48,846 nucleotides of DNA, taken from NCBI GenBank assembly GCA_041946675.1, contig JBHGAU010000014.1:1-48846 (forward strand), written 5' to 3'. The stretch is from CAWBKV01 sp041946675 (GTDB taxonomy: Archaea > Halobacteriota > Methanosarcinia > Methanotrichales > Methanotrichaceae). Below are positions 26,537-34,498 of the stretch, piece after piece (within the stretch, counting starts at the first letter, position 1; each line of letters opens with the position of its first letter). The position numbers and the translations under genes are program-made. Below the pieces are notes generated by a model, which was not told the origin of the DNA, did no database searches, and worked only from the letters and a program-made list of their open reading frames with translations.

Positions 26537-26958
26537 CATTGACTCGCGTAATGGCAACTGGCACATTTGATATCCTTCATCCAGGCCATCTGCTATATCT
26601 GGAGGAGTCAAGGGCGCTGGGCGACGAGCTTGTAGTAGTAGTGGCAAGGGATGTAAATGTGAAGCATAAGCCCAAACCGGTCATCCCTGAAGAACAGAGG
26701 CTGATGATGGTTGCTGCACTCAAAATAGTAGATCTCGCAGTCATTGGGCATGAATCCGATTTTATGATACCTGTAGAGCAGCTTAAGCCCGATATCATTA
26801 CTCTTGGATACGATCAGCATTTCAATCCTGAAGTCCTTCGGGGGCTGCTAGCAGAACGAGGACTTCATCCCGATATTGTAAGGATCGAGGTCCATGATCC
26901 CTGCGCGCTCTGTAAATCAAGCAGAATTATCAATGAGATTCTTGAACGAGGGGTATGA
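26533..26958 (+). CDS. ribL: FAD synthase (archaeal RibL-type nucleotidyltransferase)
   Basis: The protein has 141 residues, one HIGH-type nucleotidyltransferase domain: A-T-G-T-F-D-I-L-H-P-G-H near the N-terminus, K-P-V-I-P-E-E-Q-R-L, and C-A-L-C-K-S-S-R-I at the end. The paired C-terminal cysteines are typical of the Methanocaldococcus RibL family, which adenylates FMN to FAD using ATP or CTP. TTG at 26533 overlaps the JAMM stop; ATG at 26551 is an alternative. It is distinct from the second nucleotidyltransferase, CoaD, just downstream. Confidence 0.92.
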   Translation: MTLTRVMATGTFDILHPGHLLYLEESRALGDELVVVVARDVNVKHKPKPVIPEEQRLMMVAALKIVDLAVIGHESDFMIPVEQLKPDIITLGYDQHFNPEVLRGLLAERGLHPDIVRIEVHDPCALCKSSRIINEILERGV

Positions 26959-27040
26959 TCGGCTGATCAGCAGATGACTTGATTATCGGATGATTTGGCA
27001 ATTAGATGATTTGATCAGAAGATGAATTGCCGCCAGATAC

Positions 27041-27049
27041 TTATATAGA
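27041..27049 (+). promoter_or_regulatory. TATA box for coaD, probable leaderless transcript
   Basis: TTATATAGA is centred about 25 bases before the coaD ATG (27070), so the expected transcript start falls on or next to the start codon. There is no ribosome binding site in between. The 100 bases upstream are low-complexity GATGATTTG-like sequence. Confidence 0.5.
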
Positions 27050-27069
27050 TCTCTCATTTCCGGAACTGT

Positions 27070-27537
27070 ATGGCCAAAGTTGCAGTTGGCGGCACATTCG
27101 ATCCTATTCATGACGGGCACATTGATCTTCTCAGAAGAGCTTTCGAGCTTGGAAAGGATGGAGAGGTGGTCATAGGACTTACCTCTGATGAGATGGCTCA
27201 CAGCACCAGAACCAGGCCGGTCCGAGACTATGAGGCAAGGCTTAAGAACCTGAAGGAAACAGTGAGAAATGTATTTGGGATCGATGATGTCAGGATCGTG
27301 AAGATTGATGATAAATGCGGATCATCGATCTATGAAGATTTTGATTATATTGTAGTCTCTCCTGAAACGCTTCCTATGGCGCTGAAGATCAACCGCTTTA
27401 GGGAGAGGAGAGGAATGAAGCCCTTGAGAATATCGATGATAGAGTACAAACTCGCTCAGGACCATAAGAGAATAAGCTCGACTCGAATTTCCGAGGGCAA
27501 GATCGATCGGCATGGAAAGCTTCTTACTGAGAGCTAA
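27070..27537 (+). CDS. coaD: Phosphopantetheine adenylyltransferase (archaeal CoaD)
   Basis: The protein has 155 residues with the archaeal/eukaryotic-type PPAT fold: V-G-G-T-F-D-P-I-H-D-G-H (ATP-binding HIGH-type motif) and R-I-S-S-T-R-I-S-E-G (the second nucleotide-binding motif). It adenylates 4'-phosphopantetheine to dephospho-CoA. It ends 14 bases before the convergent PHP gene. A TATA box suggests a leaderless mRNA. Confidence 0.95.
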   Translation: MAKVAVGGTFDPIHDGHIDLLRRAFELGKDGEVVIGLTSDEMAHSTRTRPVRDYEARLKNLKETVRNVFGIDDVRIVKIDDKCGSSIYEDFDYIVVSPETLPMALKINRFRERRGMKPLRISMIEYKLAQDHKRISSTRISEGKIDRHGKLLTES

Positions 27538-27551
27538 GATATAGAAAAGGT

Positions 27552-28217
27552 TTATAGGATCTTTCGGACCTCCAGATAAATAGATCTGAAGGTGTTCCCT
27601 ATAAAAAACTGAGGCGGCGTTCTCCTGCCGTCTATCCTTGTCCGGCCGGATTTGATCGCCTGGATTGTATCGCCTCCATCTTCTGCATCAATCTCAGTTA
27701 CGCCGAGGCCAATAGTTCTTGCGAAATGCGAATCGCTTCCTGCAACCATCGGCAGATTATTTTTTTTCGCACCAATAAATGCACGGGCGTTGGCTATTCC
27801 AAAGAGATGCTTGGAGTTGTATACCTCTACTGCATCGCACTTCGGTATTCGACCGATGGCATGTCTGAAGGGGTGATACGGATGAGGAACTACTGCTATA
27901 CCGCCAAAATCATGAGCTACCTCTGCGGTCTCCTCAGGGTTCATTCCCTTCCGAGGCAGATCGCTAACACCCAGGACCAGCAGATGGCCTTCGGATGTCG
28001 TTACTTCAGCGCCTGGGATCAGGATAATATCTAGCTTCAGATCCTTGATAATCTTGCGCGCGAGCAATGAACCCTGCATAGTATCGTGATCTGTTATCGC
28101 AATTCCATTCAGCCCGCATTTGACTGCTTGCTTCAGTATCGTCTTGACATCATCGTGGCCGTCAGAGCAGCTTGAATGAACATGCAGGTCAAATCTATCT
28201 GGGCACTTTGCAGTAAT
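27552..28217 (-). CDS. PHP-domain phosphoesterase, apparent ATT start
   Basis: PHP-family metal-dependent phosphoesterase. The metal site is visible: D-L-H-V-H-S-S-C-S-D-G near the N-terminus, I-T-D-H-D-T, P-G-A-E-V-T, V-V-P-H-P-Y-H and V-A-G-S-D-S-H-F. The first ordinary start codon in frame is the ATG at 28079, but that would remove the essential H-x-H and D-H-D motifs. Upstream, the frame is open to a TAG at 28236-28238 with no ATG, GTG or TTG. GGAGG (28226-28230) sits 8 bases before ATT (28215-28217), giving a 221-residue protein beginning I/M-T-A-K-C-P-D-R-F. An alternative is a +1 frameshift from an overlapping upstream frame at CCC-A. The substrate may be a sugar phosphate, nucleotide or DNA end. 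Confidence 0.85.
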   Translation of the reverse strand: MTAKCPDRFDLHVHSSCSDGHDDVKTILKQAVKCGLNGIAITDHDTMQGSLLARKIIKDLKLDIILIPGAEVTTSEGHLLVLGVSDLPRKGMNPEETAEVAHDFGGIAVVPHPYHPFRHAIGRIPKCDAVEVYNSKHLFGIANARAFIGAKKNNLPMVAGSDSHFARTIGLGVTEIDAEDGGDTIQAIKSGRTRIDGRRTPPQFFIGNTFRSIYLEVRKIL

Positions 28218-28374
28218 CTTCGATACCTCCGGGGCCTATAATGTCTTTATATGGGATGTCTTTATATGGGAACTGCAGACCGGTGATGATATATTCATAT
28301 TTATACCCAATCCCGGCCTCATTCTCGATCCTGCCGCCAAAGATGATGTTTGGGCATTCGGCCAAAGCCGCCAA
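28195..28374 (-). pseudogene. Small overlapping ORF upstream of the PHP gene, probably frameshifted
   Basis: A 59-codon frame from TTG (28374) to TAG (28195) overlaps the PHP start by 23 bases in a different frame. It reads like protein (P-N-I-I-F-G-G-R-I-E-N-E-A-G-I-G-Y, then I-G-P-G-G-I-E-D-Y). A minus-strand ATG at 28408 opens M-N-Y-I-D-E-I-R-R-V-I, which would join this frame if one G of ATTGGCGG (about 28375) were removed. So it may be one small gene of about 70 residues broken by a single-base insertion, or a short TTG-started gene. A 15-bp in-frame duplication repeats P-Y-K-D-I inside it. Confidence 0.45.
28241..28270 (-). promoter_or_regulatory. Tandem duplicated TATA element upstream of the PHP gene
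   Basis: The 15-base unit ATGTCTTTATATGGG occurs twice in direct tandem (28241-28255 and 28256-28270). Read on the minus strand, each copy contains CATATAAAG, a good archaeal TATA box, and the nearer one lies about 25-30 bases before the PHP start at 28217. It could double the promoter. It also lies inside the small overlapping frame, where it duplicates five residues. Confidence 0.5.
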
Positions 28375-28552
28375 TTACACGTCTGATCTCGTCAATGTAA
28401 TTCATAATATTTATGATGAATAATACCCCTCTTCGGAACCTACCAGGAAGGTATAGCCTTTTTGGGATATTCAGAGAATTCGCTGCTGTCTCACCGATAA
28501 GTTGATCAGAACAGAACTTAATAAAAGCAACCCATATCGCCTGGTGTCCACC

Positions 28553-29179
28553 ATGAAAGGCATATTTGATTCGAGAACGAAGCTGATGATTGCTATCCTT
28601 GCCGGCATTCTTCTTATGTCGGGCTGTATCCAACCCAAGACGACGTCGACCAATTTTACTGAGCATACCGTCTCCCAGCTCTGGAAGCCAGACGGCATCA
28701 CCGGTAGTGGCGAATATTCTCGAAGCCAGGTTATGTCTGAAGTAGGCGGCATGGGCCGAACATTCGAGGTCCACTGGAAGAACGATGCAGAGTATCTGTA
28801 CATGGCCATGAAAGCCAATACAACTGGATGGATCGCTGTTGGCTTTGAGCCAACGGATTGGATGAAGGATGCAGAAATAGTAATGGGCTATGTCAACAAC
28901 GGATCAGCCGCTGTCCAGGACCAGTATTCTACGGGCAACTACGGGCCGCATATTCCGATTACTCAGCTTGGAGGAACAAATAGCATACTGGACTCGGGCG
29001 GGAAGCAGGAGGACGGGTCCACAATCATCGAGTTCAAGAGAAGAATGAATGCAGGCGATAAATACAACAAGATTTTCACATCTGGGCAAATCGTGCCCAT
29101 AATCTGGGGATTCTCCGACTCGAAATCATCCGATGTCAAGCATATTGCGGATGGAAAAGGCGAGCTATACCTTCAATAA
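28553..29179 (+). CDS. DOMON-domain lipoprotein
   Basis: The protein has 208 residues from the ATG at 28553 (TTG at 28502 is in frame but less likely). Signal peptide with lipobox L-M-S-G-C gives a lipid-anchored exported protein. The rest is a DOMON-like beta sandwich: F-E-V-H-W-K-N-D-A-E-Y-L, T-G-W-I-A-V-G-F-E-P, M-K-D-A-E-I-V-M-G-Y and I-I-W-G-F-S-D. DOMON domains bind haem or sugars. A conserved Met after W-x-D (D-W-M-K-D-A) resembles the haem-ligand position of DOMON cytochromes, so electron transfer is possible but not shown. Two stem-loops follow the gene. Confidence 0.85.
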   Translation: MKGIFDSRTKLMIAILAGILLMSGCIQPKTTSTNFTEHTVSQLWKPDGITGSGEYSRSQVMSEVGGMGRTFEVHWKNDAEYLYMAMKANTTGWIAVGFEPTDWMKDAEIVMGYVNNGSAAVQDQYSTGNYGPHIPITQLGGTNSILDSGGKQEDGSTIIEFKRRMNAGDKYNKIFTSGQIVPIIWGFSDSKSSDVKHIADGKGELYLQ

Positions 29180-29203
29180 AAATTTTGCCGTATTTCATGA
29201 GAT

Positions 29204-29227
29204 GGCTGCACCCCATATAGTGCAGCC
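29204..29227 (+). terminator. Stem-loop after the DOMON gene
   Basis: GGCTGCAC and GTGCAGCC form a perfect 8-bp stem with loop CCCATATA, 25 bases after the DOMON stop. No T-run follows, so it is either a weak terminator or an mRNA 3' structure. Confidence 0.45.
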
Positions 29228-29294
29228 CAACTCGACGAGTGTCCTGCTGCTATTGATCGGTTCCCTATCATTATGTCGCGTATATTACCCTTAT

Positions 29295-29327
29295 AAGGAT
29301 AAACGGGATTCTTTTCTTATCCTTTTT
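29295..29327 (+). terminator. Second stem-loop with T-tract
   Basis: AAGGATAA (29295-29302) pairs with TTATCCTT (29317-29324) around a 14-base loop, and the T-run extends to 29327. It fits an intrinsic terminator on the plus strand between the DOMON and PrimPol-like genes. The rest of 29180-29440 holds no gene that I can see. Confidence 0.5.
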
Positions 29328-29440
29328 GGGAAAATATATTCTACAAAAAGGATTATGTTTATAAATCGGAAGCCTGTTTGATATCTGATATGTGAAGTGC
29401 AGCGAAACTGATCCAGTTATTATAAAAACAGGCGGTCAAA

Positions 29441-30301
29441 ATGGATATTGATGATTTCAAAAAGCTAGGGATATGGCTACCCTACACGAATGTCTATGAA
29501 GAAGATCGTATTGTTGAAATCCCCAGTTTAAACGGTATTCGTTATGCATTATGGTCTAAAAAGTCCATACTGATGACTTATAATGAGGCTGCAGATCTTG
29601 TTGAATCCCTGCCAGGTCTGGATGGTATTGGATTCGTTATCCCTAAAGGATATGCTATCATCGGCCTGGCTAAATGCTATGATGAATCCGATATTTTGAA
29701 TCATATAGCAAGCCGTCAGGTCTATAAGTTCCGCAGCTATACTGAGAGATCGATCTCAGGCAAAGGATTGCATATTATAGTGAAGGCTAATTTGAACGGA
29801 TATTATAAAAACACATTCTTTGTTGATGGACAGAGTGTAGATGTGTTAACACCCGGCAACTTTGTAACATATACCGGAAATAATATCGATGATGAAGTAT
29901 ACTGGATTGACGAAAGTACAGTTATTATACAAATAATGTATGATATATATAAGAAGGAAAAAGGGGATTTCGGGCAGGAAAAGAATGCGGATTATTCTTT
30001 CGGAGAGCTTCATGACTGTCCGTATGGGAAGATAGTTCTGCGAAATGAATGCGATAATATCAGGAGAGCAACTATTGGCAACAGAACAAATACGCTGCTA
30101 AAAGCAGCATTTACGATGGGCGGCCTCATCTCCGACGGGCACATTTCGGAGAATGAGGCCTTCGATGAGCTAAATGCTGCCGGGAGGGCCACAGGGCTAA
30201 GCTATGTGAAGGTCAGAAGAGCTATTGAAGATGGATCGAAATACGGCAAACTGCATCCGAGAGATGCTAAATGTGGAGATATAATTCATTCTTACAGGTG
30301 A
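29441..30301 (+). CDS. Orphan PrimPol-like protein with lost catalytic acids
   Basis: The protein has 286 residues. The N-terminal two thirds follow the phage/plasmid-type bifunctional primase-polymerase layout: G-I-G-F-V-I, a G-I-D-L-D-x-C-like strand that here reads I-I-G-L-A-K-C-Y-D, S-Y-T-E-R-S-I-S-G-K-G-L-H-I-I-V-K, then V-D-V-L-T-P-G-N-F-V-T-Y-T-G-N. The usual D-x-D metal ligands are replaced, so polymerase activity is probably lost. The C-terminal part (R-T-N-T-L-L-K-A-A-F-T-M-G-G-L-I, A-A-G-R-A-T-G-L-S) matches the helical domain following such primases. There is no helicase, integrase or replicon gene nearby. Likely a domesticated or decaying mobile-element relic. Confidence 0.75.
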   Translation: MDIDDFKKLGIWLPYTNVYEEDRIVEIPSLNGIRYALWSKKSILMTYNEAADLVESLPGLDGIGFVIPKGYAIIGLAKCYDESDILNHIASRQVYKFRSYTERSISGKGLHIIVKANLNGYYKNTFFVDGQSVDVLTPGNFVTYTGNNIDDEVYWIDESTVIIQIMYDIYKKEKGDFGQEKNADYSFGELHDCPYGKIVLRNECDNIRRATIGNRTNTLLKAAFTMGGLISDGHISENEAFDELNAAGRATGLSYVKVRRAIEDGSKYGKLHPRDAKCGDIIHSYR

Positions 30302-30399
30302 ATGTAAGGGTATTATTATTTATAATTTATTCTATGGTAAACTCAACGTGAAATGGCACTGGGAAAGGCTGATGAAAAAAGTTTAAAATTAAAAATTGA

Positions 30400-31986
30400 T
30401 CAGTTTATTCCTTTGAAGCACTCGTTCAGGTGTTTCTGATTGGGTGGCTTGGTCACCAGGCTCACTATTATAGTGACCAGAATTGCGAGCGGGAATGCCA
30501 CAACCATCGGATCGACCACAGGCCAGGGCATCTGAGTAATAAGGAAATCTCTGCCAATAAGCATCTTCGATATTCCTAATGGTACCGACTCTGCCTTATG
30601 TATGAATACGTACCAGAAGAGGGTTACGAATGCACCCGTGACAAGGCCGGCTATTGCTCCAGCCTTTGTGGCCCTCTTCCAGTATAAGGCGGATGTGTAC
30701 ATGGGAAGGAACGAAGAAGCGCAAAGGCCGAAGAATATTGCCGTTCCCCTTGCGATGATATTTCCAGGGAGTATATATCCAAGGATCACTGCAATTATGA
30801 CGGCCAGAGTGATGGCAATTCGGGATATCAGTACGGAACTCTTGCCCTTCTTGCCAGTTAAAGTCTCATATACATCCCTGCCAAGTGCGATTCCCTGCAC
30901 GTGGAATTGAGAGCTGGATGTTGACATTGCCGCTGCCAGAAGAGTTAGCATGAAGATGTAGACGAACCAATCTGGCATTGCTGCATTTATGTAAATGGGC
31001 ATAATGCTGTCTGCATTTCCTCCAGCTGCTGCTATGGCGATTTTGCCCTGGGTCTGCATGAAAAAGACGTTTGACAGAGATCCAACAATATAGGCAACGC
31101 CTGTCATTGCCAGCATGAATATGCCTCCGATAATCACGCCGCGGTTGATCTCTCTGTTGGACTTGACAGTCATGAACCTGATGACCAGTTGCGGCATGGC
31201 AAGAGCGCCGATTCCAACACCCATAACTATCGATGATGCCAGAGTCCACCACCACGGACTTCCGAAGACCGGCATTGATGTCCAGCCTGTATTTCCTGCT
31301 GCTGCAGAAGCTGCAGGAATCATTGAAGCCATGTTCGTCAGAGCCTGGTGGGCTGCAGTTACTCCTCCGAGACGGGAGTAAGTAAAGACCAGCAGTATGG
31401 CCATTCCAACGAACATGATCGTTCCCTGCATTGCATCGGTGTACATGACTCCTTTTAGTCCGCCCCAGATCACATAAGCTGCAATTATGACCGTGTATAT
31501 TAACAATGATATATCATAATTTATGTTCAGGGTTGCTTTGATGAACTGAGCAGCCCCTATTATTACAGCCGCTGCATACATAGGCATGCCGACGAATATC
31601 ACAAAACCGCTGAAATATTGGATGAACTTGCTATCGAACCTCTTTGCGAGCAGCTCAGGAAAAGTCATGGCATTGAGGTTATGCCCCATCTTCCTTGTGC
31701 GTTTTCCGTAGACTATAAATGCCAGGAATACCCCGACGAAGATGTTGAGCAGAGTAAGCCACAAGAGGGCCATGCCGTAGACACCTGACATTCCGCCGAA
31801 GCCTACTATGGCAGATGTGCTGATGAATGTCGCCCCGTAGCTCATGGCCATTATATAGGGATGGGCTTTTCTGTCAGCCAGCATGTAGCCCTCGGCACTC
31901 TTGGTCATCTTCCAGCCCCTGTAGCCCAGGTACATGGTGACCAGCAGATAGATCAAGATGATTACATCAAGCAGAAGATAATTCAT
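30400..31986 (-). CDS. Sodium/solute symporter (SSS family)
   Basis: The protein has 528 residues and about 13 membrane helices. The LeuT-fold SSS signatures are present: the G-Y-R-G-W-K-M-T-K-S start, S-A-I-V-G-F-G-G-M-S-G, G-G-L-K-G-V-M-Y-T-D-A and A-A-A-M-S-T-S-S-S-Q (Na2-site helix). SSS proteins import small solutes with Na+; in acetate-using methanogens members are candidates for acetate uptake, but the substrate is not visible here. It is translated 5 bases after a 58-residue membrane protein on the same strand, its likely partner. Confidence 0.93.
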   Translation of the reverse strand: MNYLLLDVIILIYLLVTMYLGYRGWKMTKSAEGYMLADRKAHPYIMAMSYGATFISTSAIVGFGGMSGVYGMALLWLTLLNIFVGVFLAFIVYGKRTRKMGHNLNAMTFPELLAKRFDSKFIQYFSGFVIFVGMPMYAAAVIIGAAQFIKATLNINYDISLLIYTVIIAAYVIWGGLKGVMYTDAMQGTIMFVGMAILLVFTYSRLGGVTAAHQALTNMASMIPAASAAAGNTGWTSMPVFGSPWWWTLASSIVMGVGIGALAMPQLVIRFMTVKSNREINRGVIIGGIFMLAMTGVAYIVGSLSNVFFMQTQGKIAIAAAGGNADSIMPIYINAAMPDWFVYIFMLTLLAAAMSTSSSQFHVQGIALGRDVYETLTGKKGKSSVLISRIAITLAVIIAVILGYILPGNIIARGTAIFFGLCASSFLPMYTSALYWKRATKAGAIAGLVTGAFVTLFWYVFIHKAESVPLGISKMLIGRDFLITQMPWPVVDPMVVAFPLAILVTIIVSLVTKPPNQKHLNECFKGIN

Positions 31987-31991
31987 CTAGA

Positions 31992-32168
31992 TCATGCCTC
32001 CAGTTCCTTCTCCTCTTTGGCTTCCCAGGTCAACTCCTCGGCGGCCTCTTCAGCCTCAAGTTCTGCACCTTTATTCCAGTTGATCAAACCGTATGCAATG
32101 CACAATAAAGTGCTTAAAATGCATAGGAGATACACACCCAATATCCAAGGATCATCTATGCCTAACAT
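31992..32168 (-). CDS. Symporter small accessory protein
   Basis: This 58-residue protein is not part of any larger frame. It opens M-L-G-I-D-D-P-W-I, has one membrane span (about 9-29: I-L-G-V-Y-L-L-C-I-L-S-T-L-L-C-I-A-Y-G), then N-W-N-K-G and an acidic tail rich in Glu and Ala. The stop is 5 bases before the symporter ATG, whose GGAGG lies inside this gene, so the two are coupled. Small partners of this design accompany SSS carriers in archaea. GGTG lies upstream of the ATG. Confidence 0.85.
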   Translation of the reverse strand: MLGIDDPWILGVYLLCILSTLLCIAYGLINWNKGAELEAEEAAEELTWEAKEEKELEA

Positions 32169-32711
32169 AATAACACCGGCCGGGAATAGTCGTCCTTATT
32201 CCCAATCTCCTCCAGTCATATCGAATCTGACATGCTTTGCCATGTCACCATATGGCAAGGCAATGTTATCAAATAAAGGTGACGCTAGGGATTAAATGCG
32301 ACAGATACATAAATAATTGAATTTGTGTTACGATTTTTGCATCAAAATCCATTAAGAAATGAGACGTTTCAAGTTGGACATTTCGGCCATATGAACCTCG
32401 CTCTGTCCCCTTTGTCCAGGCCAACATTGATAATTGAGGAAATTGAAAACACGCGATCGAGCCGGAGGAGCATATCCGATACCTATATCCGGGATCTGGT
32501 AATATTTTCTTCATAATGGAAGAAGAGCATTCGGGCAGCGATCATATCAGCCGATCAATCGGCGCATCTCAGGGGTATTATATGGTTCAGCCTCATGCCC
32601 AATTCGGCAGGGATATCATTTGTCAATCCTACGATCAGTCCCTCGATCAACCCCTAGTATTCAGGCCCGCCGCAGGGCATGTGCCAGTGCTATTTCACGG
32701 AGGTAAATAAA
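32169..32711 (+). other. Intergenic region with two possible coupled small ORFs
   Basis: This 543-base stretch lies between the divergent symporter pair and the DUF2156 gene. On the plus strand a 63-codon frame (32325-32516, GTG) ends in TAATG overlapping the ATG of a 64-codon frame (32516-32710). That second frame ends one base before the DUF2156 ATG and contains its GGAGGT. The tiling looks operon-like, but neither peptide resembles a known family, ribosome binding sites are weak, and codon use is unremarkable. The part near 32300-32330 is AT-rich (ATAAATAATTG) and could be the DUF2156 promoter, leaving a long leader. Confidence 0.3.
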
Positions 32712-33620
32712 ATGCTAAAGGCAACTGATTTCAAACCTGTTACACTCAATGACAGAGATCTTTTCCTGAACCATTATGCGCGCTACCCCCAGGTTCACAG
32801 CGATAATACATTCACTAATATGGTGTGTTGGAGCAATTATGCCAACTACAAGTATGCGAAAGTCGAAGACTCTATAGTCCTTTCTGCTACCCTTGATGGA
32901 AAAGTGCGCTATCGACCGCCGATTGGGCCAAAAGATCCTGGTTTGCTTTCGGATCTTTTGGAGCTGGCGAGAGAGAGCGAGGATATTTATCCTCTGGCAA
33001 TTCTTGACCAGGAGAATAAAGAATGGATCTCCGAACTCTACCCGGATTTGAGAATGTATCCTGAGAGAAAATATTTTGATTACGTTTATCGAGCGTCCGA
33101 TCTTGCCGAACTGCCCGGAAAGAAGTACTTGACCATTAGGCGCCAGCTACATCAGTTTCAGCGAACCTGCACGCCTATTATCGAACCTCTTTGCATGGAT
33201 GCAATCAATGAGGTAATTGAGTTCCTGAACGAGTGGTGCGATTGGAAAGACTGCAACTCCGATCTAGTGCTGGCGAATGAGAAAGAAGCCATCCTTTTTG
33301 CATTATCTCATTACAATGAGCTGAAGCTTTCAGGACTGATAATCAGGGCTGAAGGCAAGATTGGAGCTATGTCCATCTTTGAGGGCCTCAACAAAGACAC
33401 GGCTCTTGTTCACTTCGAGAAAGGCCTTCCGGACTGCAAAGGGATCTACAGGGCCATCAACTCTGAAACAGCCAAGATACTGGCAAAGGACTATATCTAT
33501 ATCAATCGTGAAAGCGACATGGGAATCGAGGGCATTCGAGAGGCTAAAATGCGGTATCATCCGGACCACATGGTAGAGGTACATTTCATAAAGAAATCCG
33601 ATCTGGAAAAGGCCACCTAA
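32712..33620 (+). CDS. DUF2156-family protein (GNAT-like, phosphatidylglycerol lysyltransferase-domain fold)
   Basis: The protein has 302 residues. The ATG at 32712 is chosen because GGAGGT lies 7 bases before it; a GTG at 32679 is in frame but adds 11 unlikely residues. It has the DUF2156 layout: N-terminal F-L-N-H-Y-x-R-Y-P with F-T-N-M-V-C-W, then G-K-K-Y-L-T-I-R-R-Q-L-H-Q-F, and C-terminal Y-I-N-R-E-S-D-M-G-I-E-G-I-R-E-A-K. These are double-GNAT proteins related to the aminoacyl-transfer domain of MprF; the single-domain versions are of unknown substrate. No membrane span is present, so it is cytosolic. Confidence 0.88.
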   Translation: MLKATDFKPVTLNDRDLFLNHYARYPQVHSDNTFTNMVCWSNYANYKYAKVEDSIVLSATLDGKVRYRPPIGPKDPGLLSDLLELARESEDIYPLAILDQENKEWISELYPDLRMYPERKYFDYVYRASDLAELPGKKYLTIRRQLHQFQRTCTPIIEPLCMDAINEVIEFLNEWCDWKDCNSDLVLANEKEAILFALSHYNELKLSGLIIRAEGKIGAMSIFEGLNKDTALVHFEKGLPDCKGIYRAINSETAKILAKDYIYINRESDMGIEGIREAKMRYHPDHMVEVHFIKKSDLEKAT

Positions 33621-33673
33621 TTTTAGACTTATGATATGCTTTCATTTTTGAAAATTGCGTTAATCTATCGCTA

Positions 33674-34498
33674 TTATGCCAGCTTGTTCTTAACCTTCTC
33701 GTAGAATCCGTCTCTGCTGGCCTTCACAAACCTCGCCGGAGTCTCGGCTTTGCTGACCACAAGCGTATCTCTGCTGGCCATAGTGGCGACATTCGTCCCA
33801 TCCACAACTACAAGAGCCTCTTTCTCTGGCAGCCTGAGCCTGAGCTCAACGATGCTGCCGCCAGGCACGACCCATGGCCTTGAGGAGAGCTTGAAGGGTG
33901 CCATCGGCACGAGCACAATCGCATCAACCCTCGGATCGACGATTGGGCCTCCTGCGGACATTGCATAAGCCGTAGAGCCTGTTGATGTCGCAATTATGAC
34001 GCCGTCGGCGCGCAACCGCTCCATTAGCGCACCATTTGCAATCACATCAAAATCTATCATTTTGGCTGGGCTCGCAGTTATCAGCGTAACTTCATTCGTG
34101 GCCGGAACCAGCTCGCTGCCATCCAGAGTTACCTTGAGCCTTGTCCTCTCGTCGACTTCAAAGCCGTTGAGAAGATGCTCAATCGTCCGGACTGCATCCT
34201 TCGGCTCAACATCTACAAGAAACCCAAGCGTGCCCATGTTTATCCCGAGTATCGGCAGAGGATTTCTCATCCGGTGAATCGTTCGAAGAATTGTTCCATC
34301 GCCGCCAATTGAGACTATGAAGTTTACCCCTAAATCCTCCATCTCCTCAACAGGTGTCCCAGCCATTCCGAGCCTTTCCGCGAGGTTCGGCTCCAAAAAT
34401 ATCTCAGCCCGGGACTTGAAGCGGTTCACGAGCATCCTCGCAAGCTCTACGGACTCTGTCTCATGTCTGGACACAAAGCCGATCTTAATGCTCACCAC
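33674..34498 (-). CDS. nadK: NAD kinase
   Basis: The protein has 274 residues. ATP-NAD kinase motifs: S-I-G-G-D-G-T-I-L-R, the N-E-V-T-L region, and T-S-T-G-S-T-A-Y-A-M-S-A-G-G-P. It phosphorylates NAD to NADP. The start is the GTG pair at 34498/34495, overlapping the end of the FBPase/IMPase gene. Relatives usually begin M-K-I-G; here I-K-I-G is preceded by GGTGGTGAGC, so initiation at ATT (34487-34489) is conceivable. In archaea NAD kinase is often fused or adjacent to the inositol-phosphatase-like gene, as here. Confidence 0.95.
   Translation of the reverse strand: MVSIKIGFVSRHETESVELARMLVNRFKSRAEIFLEPNLAERLGMAGTPVEEMEDLGVNFIVSIGGDGTILRTIHRMRNPLPILGINMGTLGFLVDVEPKDAVRTIEHLLNGFEVDERTRLKVTLDGSELVPATNEVTLITASPAKMIDFDVIANGALMERLRADGVIIATSTGSTAYAMSAGGPIVDPRVDAIVLVPMAPFKLSSRPWVVPGGSIVELRLRLPEKEALVVVDGTNVATMASRDTLVVSKAETPARFVKASRDGFYEKVKNKLA

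Noticed and set aside
28241..28423. A 60-codon plus-strand ORF starting in the 15-bp duplication
   Set aside because: It has no ribosome binding site and lies over the minus-strand promoter; the duplicated start codons are a by-product of the tandem repeat.
32169..32324. Possible riboswitch upstream of the symporter pair
   Set aside because: No conserved aptamer-like pairing could be recognised by eye, and riboswitches are rare in this group.
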